The position numbers and the translations under genes are program-made. The notes under the pieces were generated by a model that did not search any database, had not been told where the DNA came from, and saw nothing but the letters and a program-made list of their open reading frames with translations. Below are positions 46,855 to 55,936 of a stretch of DNA of 64,000 nt, in pieces. Position 1 is the first letter of the stretch, and each line of letters begins with the position of its first letter. Source of the DNA: Flammeovirga yaeyamensis. Its GTDB lineage: Bacteria > Bacteroidota > Bacteroidia > Cytophagales > Flammeovirgaceae. Where the stretch lies: NCBI RefSeq assembly GCF_018736045.1, contig NZ_CP076132.1, positions 1,721,501 through 1,785,500 of the forward strand, given 5' to 3'.

Positions 46855-47769
46855 ATGGAAACGTTAAAAAGAGGTGATAAGGTAGCCGTTGTCGCTGCCT
46901 CAGGTGTGGTAAACATCGAATCGGTGCTACAAGGAATAGAATTGTTGCGTTCTTGGGGACTAGTTGTTTCTGATGAACAAGAATGGGGAGCCGAATGGGG
47001 TTCTTTAGCAGGTGCTGATATTAGAAGAGCAAGCCGATTACAAAAGGCAATTAATAACCCCGAAATAAAAGCCATTTTTTTAGCAAGAGGCGGTTATGGT
47101 ATCACCAGAATAATTGATACACTAGATTGGTCAGGTTTTATTGATCATCCAAAATGGGTTATTGGTTTTTCAGATGTTACAGCTTTGCATTCTGCGATAA
47201 ATAATTTGGGGTTTGCGAGTATTCATGCACCTATGGTGGCTCAATTCAACAATAAAGAATTGGAGGTAAGTGTAAATCAACTTCAAGGGGTGTTGTTCTT
47301 TAATGAAGCACCTGATATTATAGGAAAAGTAAAAGAAGAGTTTTCCGATCAAACAATTGAAGGTGAAGTTGTAGGTGGAAATCTATGTTTGATAGCCGAC
47401 CAAATAGGAACATCTTCCGAATTAGACCTAGAAAATAAAATATTGTTTATCGAAGAGGTAGGCGAGAAGGCTTATCAAATAGACCGTATGATGACGAGGT
47501 TACTTAGATCGGGTGCCTTAAAAAATATCAAAGCTTTGATTATGGGACAGTTCTCTAGCGTTCCAAACGAAGAGCCTCCATTTTTTCCATTAACGATCAA
47601 ACAGATCATTAAAGAGAAAGTAAATGTGCCTGTTATTACAGACGTGAGTTGCGGTCATGAAACTCCAAATACTCCAATATTATTGGGCGGAACTTATGTT
47701 ATTACTTGTTCTGGTAGTAGTGCTGTGATGCAGTTTAAAGGGGTGGACTTACAGGTAAAGCGTTCTTGA
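46855..47769 (+). CDS. LD-carboxypeptidase, peptidase family S66
   Basis: 304 residues, cytosolic. The family catalytic residues can be placed: Ser106 in VIGFSDVTAL, Glu in ILFIEEVGEKAYQIDRMM near 200, and His in DVSCGHETPN near 269; the ARGGYG block is also present. S66 enzymes remove the terminal D-alanine from murein tetrapeptides in cell-wall recycling; some relatives degrade microcin C. The stop codon is inside an inverted repeat (GTTCTTGATT/AATCAAGAAC, 47762-47790) that probably ends the transcript. Confidence 0.9.
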   Translation: METLKRGDKVAVVAASGVVNIESVLQGIELLRSWGLVVSDEQEWGAEWGSLAGADIRRASRLQKAINNPEIKAIFLARGGYGITRIIDTLDWSGFIDHPKWVIGFSDVTALHSAINNLGFASIHAPMVAQFNNKELEVSVNQLQGVLFFNEAPDIIGKVKEEFSDQTIEGEVVGGNLCLIADQIGTSSELDLENKILFIEEVGEKAYQIDRMMTRLLRSGALKNIKALIMGQFSSVPNEEPPFFPLTIKQIIKEKVNVPVITDVSCGHETPNTPILLGGTYVITCSGSSAVMQFKGVDLQVKRS

Positions 47770-47795
47770 TTGTATAAATAAATCAAGAACCTTTT
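47762..47795 (+). terminator. Hairpin overlapping the LD-carboxypeptidase stop codon
   Basis: The 10-bp stem GTTCTTGATT/AATCAAGAAC with a 9-base loop is followed by CTTTT. The TGA stop lies in the left arm. Confidence 0.65.
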
Positions 47796-47878
47796 CAATT
47801 CAATTTATACAGATTCAACATTAGAGGGTAAATTATTTATTTTAGCTATGCTTACTATTGCTCAAAATATAGAACCTA

Positions 47879-50800
47879 ATGATTATGAACCCTCAGAGAC
47901 TTATTGTCACTTTAAGCTTACTATTATTTTTTAGTGGACTATTTAGTTATTCTTTTTCCCAATCAAGACAAAGAGTTAGTCCCGATGATCTATTAAAGTC
48001 ATTTAATGGACAGAAAAGGGGAGATATCTATGAATTTGATCAAGATCTAGTATTTGTTAAAGGAAATGCATTTGACAACAAACAACTTTTGATAGGACCA
48101 AATCAAACCGTTGCTGTTTGTGGCGACTTAATTATTAATTCAAATATGATCCTTCTTAATGAAGGTAATTTAATAATTAAGGGATCATTAAAAGTAGATA
48201 ATGTAAAAACATCTCATGTTAACCCATATAAGTTTTCCAATTCTGGTAACGTGATTATTGGAGGGGATTTATTAGGCAAAGATGAGGTGAATGCCATGAA
48301 TTCAAGCTACTCTACTAACGGTGGTCCACAAACATTACATTCGGGGTATATGCTAGTAAAAGGATCAATAAAAGATCATGATAAAGTGGTTTCTTCAGGT
48401 TTAATTTGGGCGACTGCAGTCAATTCACATTCTTATGCAACTATCGCTGGAGTTAATTTAGTGGGTGATTTGATGATAGTAGTCGCTAATATGCCTCAAA
48501 TGAAAGATATCATTCATCATTTCGAAGAACTTAAAACCAAGGAATGTGATGCATCTTCTTCAGATGGGATAGCAGAAATTGAGGATGCATTGAATCATCA
48601 AAACCTAGAAACAATATATAATTCCTCGAAAAATAAACAGTTAATGCACGATTATTCTGTTTATTCAGAATTGGAATTTGACTTAACTACTAAAATTTTA
48701 TGGCACCCGAATTATAATACCAATGTAACCATTAAGAATTATACCGTGCAGGTATCAAAAGATACTTCCACATTCAAGACAATATCTGAGGTGATACCAA
48801 GTAGGGATAAGTCAAAGTTTGAAGTAAGAGACCCTAATAAAGATAATGATCGTTTTATTCAGAAATACTACAAATTTGTGGTTGTGAAGAATGATGGAAC
48901 AGTTGATGAAGTAATCCTTAAAGGTGCTCAACCAAGACTTCAATATTTTAAACATAAGTTTGGGAATGATGTGATTGAACTTCCTAATTATGTGACTGCC
49001 CCCAACGGTCAAAAATATTCAGTATTTCTAGCCAAACCGAATCAAGGTGTACTTACCTTAAACAAAGGTCGCAACTCGACCATTTCATTTGATGTTTACC
49101 CTAATGAAATGCTTATAGTCTGTGGTGACTTGATTGTGAATAGCGATGGGGTTGACGTGAAGATTTTTGAAGGAGGAATTTTAGGGGTAACTAGAGATTT
49201 TAAGTTCACTCAAAAACCTCCATTATATACAAAAGGTACCTATAGTTTTTCGAATAAAGGGGTAATTTTAGTAGGCCGTGATTATGCCGATATGGCCAAC
49301 CCTAGTACAGATATCAGAAGGCAACTAACGAAGCAGATTGGATTAATGTTAGTTGGTCATAATTTCACGACGAATAACAAACAGTCTAATGATGGAGTAT
49401 GGGTAGATTCTTATTTTCAGGTGCATGGAGGAATTATACATGGTATATTTGAACAATCTAGTTTTATAGAAAAAGAGTTTGCAGTACCACAAAATGCTAC
49501 GAAACTTAATCGAGAGCTCGTTAAAATGGCATTGTATACCTATAAGAATTCTATCAAAGATTCTCAGAAATGTCAAGGTTCTGATTTTCATTTAATAGAA
49601 GATAAAATAACAGATGGAGAAAGGACAAGAGGAAAATCAGTAGAGAATATTTACCCTCCTGATATGGTAAAACGTGCTGGTAATTTGGGATTTCAGGACG
49701 GTAAAAACTTCGAATTACAAGCTTCTCAAATATTATCATCCGGACAATATGTTCAGAAGTTTCTTCACATTGGACAGGATACGACTCTCACAATTTGTGG
49801 TGATTTAGTCTTAGATGGAAATTTCTATATGTCCAATTATGGTAATTTAATTGTCACAGGAGATCTGATTCTTGAGAATAATAATCCGATGACGAGTATT
49901 CAATTTAAAGCATTAAACATCGGGAATATTGTTGTAGGGGGAGATTTTAAAGGAGTTGATATAATGACTGAAAGTTATCCTGGTTTTGCTTCTTCTGATG
50001 CAGGTAGATCTTTTATTCTAGGTAAAGTATTTAAACACAGTAATACGAATAACCAATGGTTGGAAGAAATAGGAGATGATTCTAACATCTTTCAAATTAA
50101 TGCTATTGGGGATATTGAAAATATTGGAAAAGACGAAAAATTAGAGGAAGCAATAGATTCGTATTTGAAAATTTCGCAACAATGTAGCGGGGTTAACCAG
50201 GAGAGAATAGCTCAAGTAGATACTATTTTGATGAATACGATTGGTCTCGGCTTGTTGCAAATAGAGGCTAAAAAGCAGAAAAGTAAGAAGAAGGTAGAAG
50301 TAAAGTGCACACTACCTCATAATGCAAAAATGAAATCACTCTATGTTTTAAGGAGGGATACTAAAAATAAGCAAAAGTATACCCCTGCAAGTTTTTCTGA
50401 TGTAAGTAGGAAAAAAGGGACTTTTACTTTTCAATTTGTAGATGATCATCTTAATCATTTAGGAGCCCAAGATTCTGTTCAATATATAGTGGTGGGCAGT
50501 AGGAGACCTCTCACAATGTCGGGTTCTGGTGCAAGAACATCCAGTACCGGATCAGGTCATCGAAGAATAAGTACAAGTACATCAAATCCAACTAGCGGAG
50601 GAGATTTTTTCTCTAATATGATCAATCAGCATAGCGATAAGCTAAAAGTTTCTTCTCCATCCTTTTGGGTACCATTATATGAAGATCAGCCCGTTACATT
50701 ATCAAGATTTTCAGCAGAAGTAGAAGGGGATCATGTGAACCTTGTTTGGGTAGATGAACAAGAAATAAATGCTTCACATTTTGTAATAGAAAGATCAACT

Positions 50801-51238
50801 GATGGAAGAAATTATGAAGAGATTTCTGATAAAATTCAAGCATCTGGAAATTCAAATACAGAATTGTCTTACAGCTTTGTGGATGAAAATCCGCCATCAG
50901 TAGGGACAGCATACTATCGTTTAAAAGAAGTAGACTTTGATGGTAGGTCAGAAACTTGGGTGCGTTCTGTTCATTTAATAGAATCTGATGAAATGAATGT
51001 TCGAATTTTCCCCATCCCAGCCGATGATGTCTTACATGTTCAAATCACTCATCAAGATATGGAAGATGTGACATTAAAGTTAGTCGAAGCAACCACAGGA
51101 AGAGTGTCTATACTACATGGTTCTTTTGATTATGATCAAATGATCTATAATGTAAATAGTGTCAACTCTGGAATATATATTGTTGAAATCTTTGCTAATG
51201 GAAAAATGATCCACAATCAGAAAATTGTCATCAATTAA
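47879..51238 (+). CDS. Large exported protein with three CGDL repeats and type IX sorting domain
   Basis: 1119 residues; start at 47879 or two codons later. Signal peptide ending FSQ/S. Three separated copies of a beta-rich module share the block (V/I)xxCGDLIINS, then GNLIIKGSL and SNSGNVIIGGDL; their Cys residues are C81, C415 and C640. The repeated hydrophobic short-strand pattern suggests a beta-solenoid. Residues about 920-1010 resemble a fibronectin III domain (VNLVWVDEQEINASHFVIERS). The C-terminal 80 residues are a type IX sorting domain (RIFPIPADDVLHV ... SGIYIVEIFANGKMI). Likely a cell-surface structural or adhesive protein. The family is not recognised. Confidence 0.7.
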   Translation: MIMNPQRLIVTLSLLLFFSGLFSYSFSQSRQRVSPDDLLKSFNGQKRGDIYEFDQDLVFVKGNAFDNKQLLIGPNQTVAVCGDLIINSNMILLNEGNLIIKGSLKVDNVKTSHVNPYKFSNSGNVIIGGDLLGKDEVNAMNSSYSTNGGPQTLHSGYMLVKGSIKDHDKVVSSGLIWATAVNSHSYATIAGVNLVGDLMIVVANMPQMKDIIHHFEELKTKECDASSSDGIAEIEDALNHQNLETIYNSSKNKQLMHDYSVYSELEFDLTTKILWHPNYNTNVTIKNYTVQVSKDTSTFKTISEVIPSRDKSKFEVRDPNKDNDRFIQKYYKFVVVKNDGTVDEVILKGAQPRLQYFKHKFGNDVIELPNYVTAPNGQKYSVFLAKPNQGVLTLNKGRNSTISFDVYPNEMLIVCGDLIVNSDGVDVKIFEGGILGVTRDFKFTQKPPLYTKGTYSFSNKGVILVGRDYADMANPSTDIRRQLTKQIGLMLVGHNFTTNNKQSNDGVWVDSYFQVHGGIIHGIFEQSSFIEKEFAVPQNATKLNRELVKMALYTYKNSIKDSQKCQGSDFHLIEDKITDGERTRGKSVENIYPPDMVKRAGNLGFQDGKNFELQASQILSSGQYVQKFLHIGQDTTLTICGDLVLDGNFYMSNYGNLIVTGDLILENNNPMTSIQFKALNIGNIVVGGDFKGVDIMTESYPGFASSDAGRSFILGKVFKHSNTNNQWLEEIGDDSNIFQINAIGDIENIGKDEKLEEAIDSYLKISQQCSGVNQERIAQVDTILMNTIGLGLLQIEAKKQKSKKKVEVKCTLPHNAKMKSLYVLRRDTKNKQKYTPASFSDVSRKKGTFTFQFVDDHLNHLGAQDSVQYIVVGSRRPLTMSGSGARTSSTGSGHRRISTSTSNPTSGGDFFSNMINQHSDKLKVSSPSFWVPLYEDQPVTLSRFSAEVEGDHVNLVWVDEQEINASHFVIERSTDGRNYEEISDKIQASGNSNTELSYSFVDENPPSVGTAYYRLKEVDFDGRSETWVRSVHLIESDEMNVRIFPIPADDVLHVQITHQDMEDVTLKLVEATTGRVSILHGSFDYDQMIYNVNSVNSGIYIVEIFANGKMIHNQKIVIN

Positions 51239-51282
51239 TAAAATTAGAAATAGTTTCATCATCTTTGTTGAAACAAACAAAA

Positions 51283-51903
51283 ATGATGAAACTTATTTAT
51301 GTAATGGACCCACAGTGTGGGTGGTGTTATGGCAATAGCAATAATATCCAGAAATTAGTAGAAGCTTTTCCTGAAGTGGACTTCGAAATTATGGTTGGAG
51401 GTATGTGGGTAGGAGATCAAGCACCAAAAGGTGGTGATGATATGTTTGCCTATCTTCAAAAACATGCTCCAGGGATGGAACAAAAAACAGGAGCTCTTTT
51501 ATCAACAGAATTTTATGAGCTGTCAAAAGATGAGACGTACACAATGTCTAGTTTTGAGGCATGCTTAGCAATTAAAATTGTAAAAAATATAGCACCAGAA
51601 AAAGCTTTGAAGTTTGCCTCTGAGTTACAAAGAGCTCAATTCTATTTTGGTCAAAGATTCGACGATTTTAAAACTTATTTGGCGGTTCTTCAGAATTTAA
51701 ATATTGATCCACAGCCCTTTATGGATCAGTTTGGGAGTGAGGAAAATCAAAAAGAAACAATTGACGAAATTAATGAGTCAAGAAAAATGGCAGCAGGTTT
51801 TCCAAGCTTGTTTTTAGATACTAGTATGACTGTTGAAAAAATGGCGGCAGGTTATTTTGAAGCAGATGAAATGATAGAACAAGTACGTAGTTACATAGTA
51901 TGA
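51283..51903 (+). CDS. DsbA-family thioredoxin-like protein (FrnE type)
   Basis: 206 residues from MMKLIYVMDPQCGWCYGNSN; frames further upstream look non-coding. The CGWC active site follows the first strand, as in DsbA/FrnE proteins. The rest is an inserted helical domain and the usual thioredoxin C-terminal part (AAGFPSLFLD). There is no signal peptide, so it acts in the cytosol. Its stop overlaps the start of the next gene (ATGA), so it is co-translated with the SDR gene. Confidence 0.85.
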   Translation: MMKLIYVMDPQCGWCYGNSNNIQKLVEAFPEVDFEIMVGGMWVGDQAPKGGDDMFAYLQKHAPGMEQKTGALLSTEFYELSKDETYTMSSFEACLAIKIVKNIAPEKALKFASELQRAQFYFGQRFDDFKTYLAVLQNLNIDPQPFMDQFGSEENQKETIDEINESRKMAAGFPSLFLDTSMTVEKMAAGYFEADEMIEQVRSYIV

Positions 51904-52598
51904 TATGGTCAAATAAAAAAATAGCAATCACAGGTGGTACTTCCGGAATTGGAAAAGCAACATTAGAACTGTGTTTGAAATTGGGTGCTGATGTTGTTTT
52001 TTGTGGGAAAGAAGATGAGTTAGTGTCTTTAGTGAACAATCAAACAAAAGCAAAAGGAATTTGTGTTGATTTATCTAAACAAGAAGGGATCGAACAATTT
52101 TATGATTTTGTTACTTCAGAATTAGGTGAGATTGACATACTAATTAATAACGCTGGGTATGTTGTTGTTGCTCCTTTGGAAGAATTGAAGAGAGAAGATT
52201 TTGAATTGATGTATGGCATCAATGTCATTGCTCCAGCTCTATTAACTCAAAAATTTCTACCCTCATTTAAATCAAAAAAAGAGGGAGATATAGTAAATAT
52301 TGGAGCCACTGGAGGTAGTTATGGGTTTGAAAAAGGAGCGGCCTATGCATCAAGTAAAGCGGCTTTGCTTAATTTTTCTCAAACATTAATGAAAGAAGTT
52401 CGAAAAGATAATATTAGAGTATATCATATTGACCCTTCTTGGACAACCGGCACAAACAATAATAACAAGGGAGGAGAGATACCTTTGGACCAATCAAGAT
52501 TAACCGCATCAGATATAGCAAAAGTCATTATCAATCAATTAGAACTTCCAAGAAGAGCATTTATACCACAAGTAAGTATTTGGAGCACGAATCCTTAA
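51900..52598 (+). CDS. Short-chain dehydrogenase/reductase
   Basis: 232 residues with the classical SDR marks: cofactor loop TGGTSGIG (11-18), NNAG (83-86) and the active-site YASSK (Tyr149, Lys153). It starts inside the stop codon of the DsbA-like gene and is followed after 4 bases by a GNAT gene, so the three form one operon. The substrate is unknown. Confidence 0.92.
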   Translation: MIWSNKKIAITGGTSGIGKATLELCLKLGADVVFCGKEDELVSLVNNQTKAKGICVDLSKQEGIEQFYDFVTSELGEIDILINNAGYVVVAPLEELKREDFELMYGINVIAPALLTQKFLPSFKSKKEGDIVNIGATGGSYGFEKGAAYASSKAALLNFSQTLMKEVRKDNIRVYHIDPSWTTGTNNNNKGGEIPLDQSRLTASDIAKVIINQLELPRRAFIPQVSIWSTNP

Positions 52599-52602
52599 AA
52601 AA

Positions 52603-53097
52603 ATGGATATCACATTTAAATTAGTAACTACAGACAAAGAAATTGAATTAGTCGATCAATTGGCACATCAAATTTGGAACGAACATTATATCCCTATTAT
52701 TGGTAAAGATCAGGTAGATTATATGTTGGATAAGTTTCAAAACTTTAAAGTGATGAAAGATCAATTATCTGAAGGTTTTGTTTATTATTTAATACAACAA
52801 AATGATGCCTCAGTCGGCTATATAGGTTATAAAATCGAAAATCAAGATTTGTTTTTAAGCAAGCTTTATTTATTGAATGCACAAAGAGGAAAAGGGCAAG
52901 GTCAACAGTCACTTCGTTTTATCTTTGAAGAAGCAAGAAAGCATCAATTAAATGGGGTGAAATTAACCGTAAATAAATACAATGAAATTGCGATTAAGGC
53001 CTATGAAAAATATGGTTTTGAAGTAGTTGATGAAGTTGTTGCAGACATTGGGCAAGGTTACGTGATGGATGATTTTATATTATATAAGCCCGTTTAA
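52603..53097 (+). CDS. GNAT-family acetyltransferase
   Basis: 164 residues with the GNAT fold pattern: VGYIGYKIENQDLFLSKLYLLNAQRGKGQGQQSLRFI includes the acetyl-CoA loop RGKGQG. It ends KAYEKYGFEVVDEVVADIGQGYVMDDFILYK, as in the RimI-like group. It starts 4 bases after the SDR gene, at the end of the three-gene operon. The substrate is unknown. Confidence 0.9.
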   Translation: MDITFKLVTTDKEIELVDQLAHQIWNEHYIPIIGKDQVDYMLDKFQNFKVMKDQLSEGFVYYLIQQNDASVGYIGYKIENQDLFLSKLYLLNAQRGKGQGQQSLRFIFEEARKHQLNGVKLTVNKYNEIAIKAYEKYGFEVVDEVVADIGQGYVMDDFILYKPV

Positions 53098-53191
53098 TTA
53101 AACTTTAGCACTGGATTTAAGTTCATATTCTATACTCCTTAAAAGATATTAATTAATGATGATTAATATTAGGAAATAGTGATATAAATCT

Positions 53192-53199
53192 TAGATTTG
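53192..53199 (+). promoter_or_regulatory. Candidate -7 box of the peroxiredoxin gene
   Basis: TAGATTTG is a full TAnnTTTG match, 41 bases before the ATG. The upstream TTTG box is poor. Confidence 0.45.
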
Positions 53200-53240
53200 T
53201 GTAACTAAAAAAACATACACTTAATTAAACTTTTTTGACT

Positions 53241-53873
53241 ATGTCATTAGTGAATAAAAAAGCCCCTTTGTTTACTGCAGGTGCTGTAATTAACGGTGAA
53301 GAAATCGTTGAGGACTTTTCATTAGATCAGTTCATTGGAAAACAAGAAGTAGTTCTTTTCTTTTACCCTAAAGATTTTACTTTTGTTTGTCCTACAGAAA
53401 TCTTGGCTTTCCAAGAAAAATTACCTGAGTTCGAAAAAAGAGGTGTACAAGTAATTGGTGTTTCTACTGATACTGAAGAAACTCACTTAGCTTGGTTATT
53501 AACTCCAAAAGCTGAAGGTGGTATTGAAGGTGTTACTTACCCGTTAGTTGCAGATGCTTCTAAAACTATCGCAATGAACTATGGTGTTCTTGGCGGTGAG
53601 TATACTTACGATGAAGATACTATGCAATGGTCATTCGAAGGTGCTCCAATTGCGTTAAGAGGTACATTCTTAATCGACAAAGCAGGAAACGTGAGACATT
53701 CAGTAATTAACGATTTCCCATTGGGTCGTAACATTGATGATACACTTCGTATGGTAGACGCTTTACAGTTTACTGAAAAGCATGGTGAAGTTTGTCCTGC
53801 AAACTGGGAAGAAGGTAAAGATTCTATGAAACCAACACGTGATGGTGTAGCTGATTATTTAAAGAATCACTAG
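53241..53873 (+). CDS. 2-Cys peroxiredoxin (AhpC/Prx1 type)
   Basis: 210 residues from MSLVNKKAPLF. The peroxidatic Cys50 is in DFTFVCPTE and the resolving Cys185 in HGEVCPANW, both in typical context, so this is a typical 2-Cys enzyme that reduces H2O2 and organic peroxides. No ahpF is adjacent; a thioredoxin-type reductant is expected. The gene is monocistronic, with its own -7 box and terminator. Confidence 0.96.
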   Translation: MSLVNKKAPLFTAGAVINGEEIVEDFSLDQFIGKQEVVLFFYPKDFTFVCPTEILAFQEKLPEFEKRGVQVIGVSTDTEETHLAWLLTPKAEGGIEGVTYPLVADASKTIAMNYGVLGGEYTYDEDTMQWSFEGAPIALRGTFLIDKAGNVRHSVINDFPLGRNIDDTLRMVDALQFTEKHGEVCPANWEEGKDSMKPTRDGVADYLKNH

Positions 53874-53895
53874 GATCTTATAATTATAAAGAAAG

Positions 53896-53927
53896 AGGCT
53901 TTTTCTATAGAGAAAAAGCCTTTTTTG
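53896..53927 (+). terminator. Terminator after the peroxiredoxin gene
   Basis: The 11-bp stem AGGCTTTTTCT/AGAAAAAGCCT with loop ATAG is followed by a T-run. Confidence 0.92.
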
Positions 53928-53990
53928 TTTAGAATAAACGAATGAGGTACATAACAAATCAATAATATTATCGTTCTAAAGAAAAACGAT

Positions 53991-53998
53991 TATCTTTG
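53991..53998 (+). promoter_or_regulatory. Candidate -7 box of the 277-residue exported protein gene
   Basis: TATCTTTG is a full TAnnTTTG match. It predicts a start near 54005, just before the leader hairpin. Confidence 0.45.
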
Positions 53999-54010
53999 CA
54001 TTTAACTGCT

Positions 54011-54059
54011 TAGAATCAATTTAGTATCGTTTTATACAAAATAGGATTCTATTTTTTTT
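54011..54059 (+). promoter_or_regulatory. Leader hairpin with T-run (possible attenuator)
   Basis: TAGAATC at 54011-54017 pairs with GATTCTA at 54045-54051, with an inner GTAT/ATAC pair, followed by eight T residues. It lies between the candidate promoter and the start codon at 54082, where a plain terminator would serve no obvious purpose. Confidence 0.45.
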
Positions 54060-54081
54060 GAATTAATTTTCACTAATAATA

Positions 54082-54915
54082 ATGAACAAGACTTTCATTT
54101 TAACCCTCATCGGCGTGCTGCTTACGTCAATTGTGTTTTCTCAAGATTACTATGTGCTACATCTCTCGGGAAAAGTAAAAGAAACAGCTTCTCAAAGAAA
54201 TTTAATGGTTGGTGATCAGCTTAAGGGTGATACAGAATTAGAATTTCTTACTGAAGGTGCAAAAGTAGTTGTTATCAGTAAAGAATCTGGTAGAATGCTT
54301 ATTGATGGCAGCAAAAGTAAAAAGTCCTATAAAGGAGAGTTTATTGATTTAGTGCAAAGCGTTTTATTCCCCATTCAAAAAAACGAAAGCTTAAGTACTA
54401 GAACAATAGCAGAGAATAAAGATGTTGCAGACCTACAATCATTTATTGGTAAAGAACCAAGAGCTATTATAGGTGATGTATATACGATTAATGGCGACCC
54501 TAAAGTATTTAAGAAGAAGGGAGGAAGCAGCTACATCTACAAATATTATATTGGTAAGGATGCCGTAAATAAGGTGATTCGAATTACTGAGGGTAAAATT
54601 AATTTTGATAAGAAAGCACTTTATCCGGTAGAAGATTACAATATTCCAGAAAATGGATCTCAAGTTGAATTTTATTTTACGAATGTGATTTCCAAAAAGT
54701 CTATCAAATTGGCGGAATTCCATTTATGTTATGTCAACACTAAAGGATTAATGAAGGAGGTAAGTACGATCATATCTGCTCTTAATATCTCAGGTAATGA
54801 TGAACGTATTTCTAAAGAAGTGAATGCTTATATCACTGAACAATATGGAACACCATTCGATGGCCAAGTTGATGAGTGGTTAATTAAAAAGGGATTTATT
54901 TCTGCAGCGAATTAA
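54082..54915 (+). CDS. Conserved-looking exported protein of unknown function
   Basis: 277 residues with a signal peptide (ending VFS/QD). The first part (YYVLHLSGKVKETASQRNLMVGDQLKGDTELEF, GAKVVVISKESGRMLI) is strand-rich and could be a small beta-barrel or SH3-like domain. A long middle part follows, then a helical C-terminus. No catalytic motif is seen. It is monocistronic, with a possible attenuating leader and a terminator. Function unknown. Confidence 0.7.
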   Translation: MNKTFILTLIGVLLTSIVFSQDYYVLHLSGKVKETASQRNLMVGDQLKGDTELEFLTEGAKVVVISKESGRMLIDGSKSKKSYKGEFIDLVQSVLFPIQKNESLSTRTIAENKDVADLQSFIGKEPRAIIGDVYTINGDPKVFKKKGGSSYIYKYYIGKDAVNKVIRITEGKINFDKKALYPVEDYNIPENGSQVEFYFTNVISKKSIKLAEFHLCYVNTKGLMKEVSTIISALNISGNDERISKEVNAYITEQYGTPFDGQVDEWLIKKGFISAAN

Positions 54916-54944
54916 TTCTCGTGAAAATATCAAAAGGAAAGGTA

Positions 54945-54971
54945 GCATAAATATGCTGCCTTTTTTTTGTG
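54945..54971 (+). terminator. Terminator after the exported protein gene
   Basis: GGTAGCAT/ATGCTGCC (one G-T pair) with an AAAT loop is followed by a T-run. Confidence 0.85.
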
Positions 54972-55045
54972 CTAAGATTTAATCACATCAATTATTTAAC
55001 GATGATCTGATATTCCAATCAATTTACTTTTTGATATAAAATGAA

Positions 55046-55203
55046 AAAGGTACGCGAAATATTCACATACCTTTAACCTTAACCAATAAACAACACATAA
55101 AATAAACACATGCTTGAAGTCATGAAGGGACTCGAACCCTAAGAAATTCCGTGGTTGACCACCAATTTCATGCTTTATAACTGTCTTTCGATTTACAAAT
55201 TTA
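55046..55203 (-). ncRNA. Candidate tRNA-like small RNA locus
   Basis: On the minus strand there is a -7 box TAAATTTG (55203-55196). Then come a stretch AGTTATA, nested stems (AAATT/AATTT around GTGG-TCAA-CCAC), a T-arm-like AGGG-TTCGAGT-CCCT, and CATGACT, which pairs with AGTTATA in 6 of 7 positions. A terminator follows: AAAGGTA/TACCTTT (55074-55046) and a T-rich tail. The middle is about 6 bases too short for a normal D-arm and anticodon arm and no anticodon can be assigned, so it is not a standard tRNA. It may be a degenerate tRNA or a tRNA-derived small RNA. The rest of 54972-55313 holds no gene. Confidence 0.45.
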
Positions 55204-55266
55204 CTAGATATTTCAAAAATTTGAAATCTTTTTAAATTTATTAATTCAACTTTTCAATAATTGTAA

Positions 55267-55274
55267 TAAATTTG
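55267..55274 (+). promoter_or_regulatory. Candidate -7 box of the Lrp/AsnC gene
   Basis: TAAATTTG is a full TAnnTTTG match, 39 bases before the ATG. Confidence 0.4.
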
Positions 55275-55313
55275 GGGTATTGATGAATGTAATTTAACGA
55301 ATAGGCATAACTA

Positions 55314-55808
55314 ATGGAAAAAATACCTGAAATTGATCATGTCGATATAAAAATATTGTCAGAATTACTGAAAGATGCGAAGACTCCTTACACAGAAATC
55401 GCTGAAAGGATCTTTGTTTCGGGAGGAACTGTTCATGTTCGTATGAAAAAAATGGAGAAGATGGGGATCGTAAAAGGATCAACATTGGATCTTGATTTTA
55501 CTAAACTAGGATATGACATCACTTCTTTCTTGGGCATCTATTTAGAAAAAAGTAGTTTGTATGAACAAGTGTGTGCTGAACTAGCAAAAATTCCAGAAAT
55601 ATTAAACCTTCACTATACAACTGGTGATTGGAGTATTTTTGTTAGAATAGCTTGTAGAGATACAAATCACCTTAGACAAGTATTACACGACAAAATCCAA
55701 AGTATTCCTGGAATATCGAGAACAGAAACATTTATCTCTCTAGAAGAGAAATTCAACAGACCTCTTGCTTTCGATGAATCAGACATGGAAGATAAAGGAC
55801 TTGAATAA
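55314..55808 (+). CDS. Lrp/AsnC-family transcriptional regulator
   Basis: 164 residues. The AsnC-type helix-turn-helix spans about 8-55 (DHVDIKILSELLKDAKTPYTEIAERIFVSGGTVHVRMKKME) and a RAM/AsnC effector domain follows (GYDITSFLGIYLEKSSLYEQV, ILNLHYTTGDWSIFVRIACRD, GISRTETFISLEE). Such proteins respond to amino acids. The targets are unknown; the gene is monocistronic. Confidence 0.95.
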   Translation: MEKIPEIDHVDIKILSELLKDAKTPYTEIAERIFVSGGTVHVRMKKMEKMGIVKGSTLDLDFTKLGYDITSFLGIYLEKSSLYEQVCAELAKIPEILNLHYTTGDWSIFVRIACRDTNHLRQVLHDKIQSIPGISRTETFISLEEKFNRPLAFDESDMEDKGLE

Positions 55809-55810
55809 TC

Positions 55811-55841
55811 AAAAAAGCACCGACGAACTCGGTGCTTTTTT
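55811..55841. terminator. Terminator after the Lrp/AsnC gene (bidirectional)
   Basis: A 13-bp stem (A-run, then GCACCGA/TCGGTGC, then a T-run) with a 5-base loop. Confidence 0.93.
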
Positions 55842-55936
55842 CTTTTATTATTTATTTTCTTTTGACATCCTGTATCAAACATCCCATGTCTACGACCAGA
55901 TCGTAGCAGAGGGACCAAGGCCACCTCGTTTACTTT

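Noticed and set aside
55110-55190. A normal tRNA gene
   Set aside because: A T-arm and acceptor-like pairing are visible but no anticodon arm of normal size can be built; recorded only as a tRNA-like locus.
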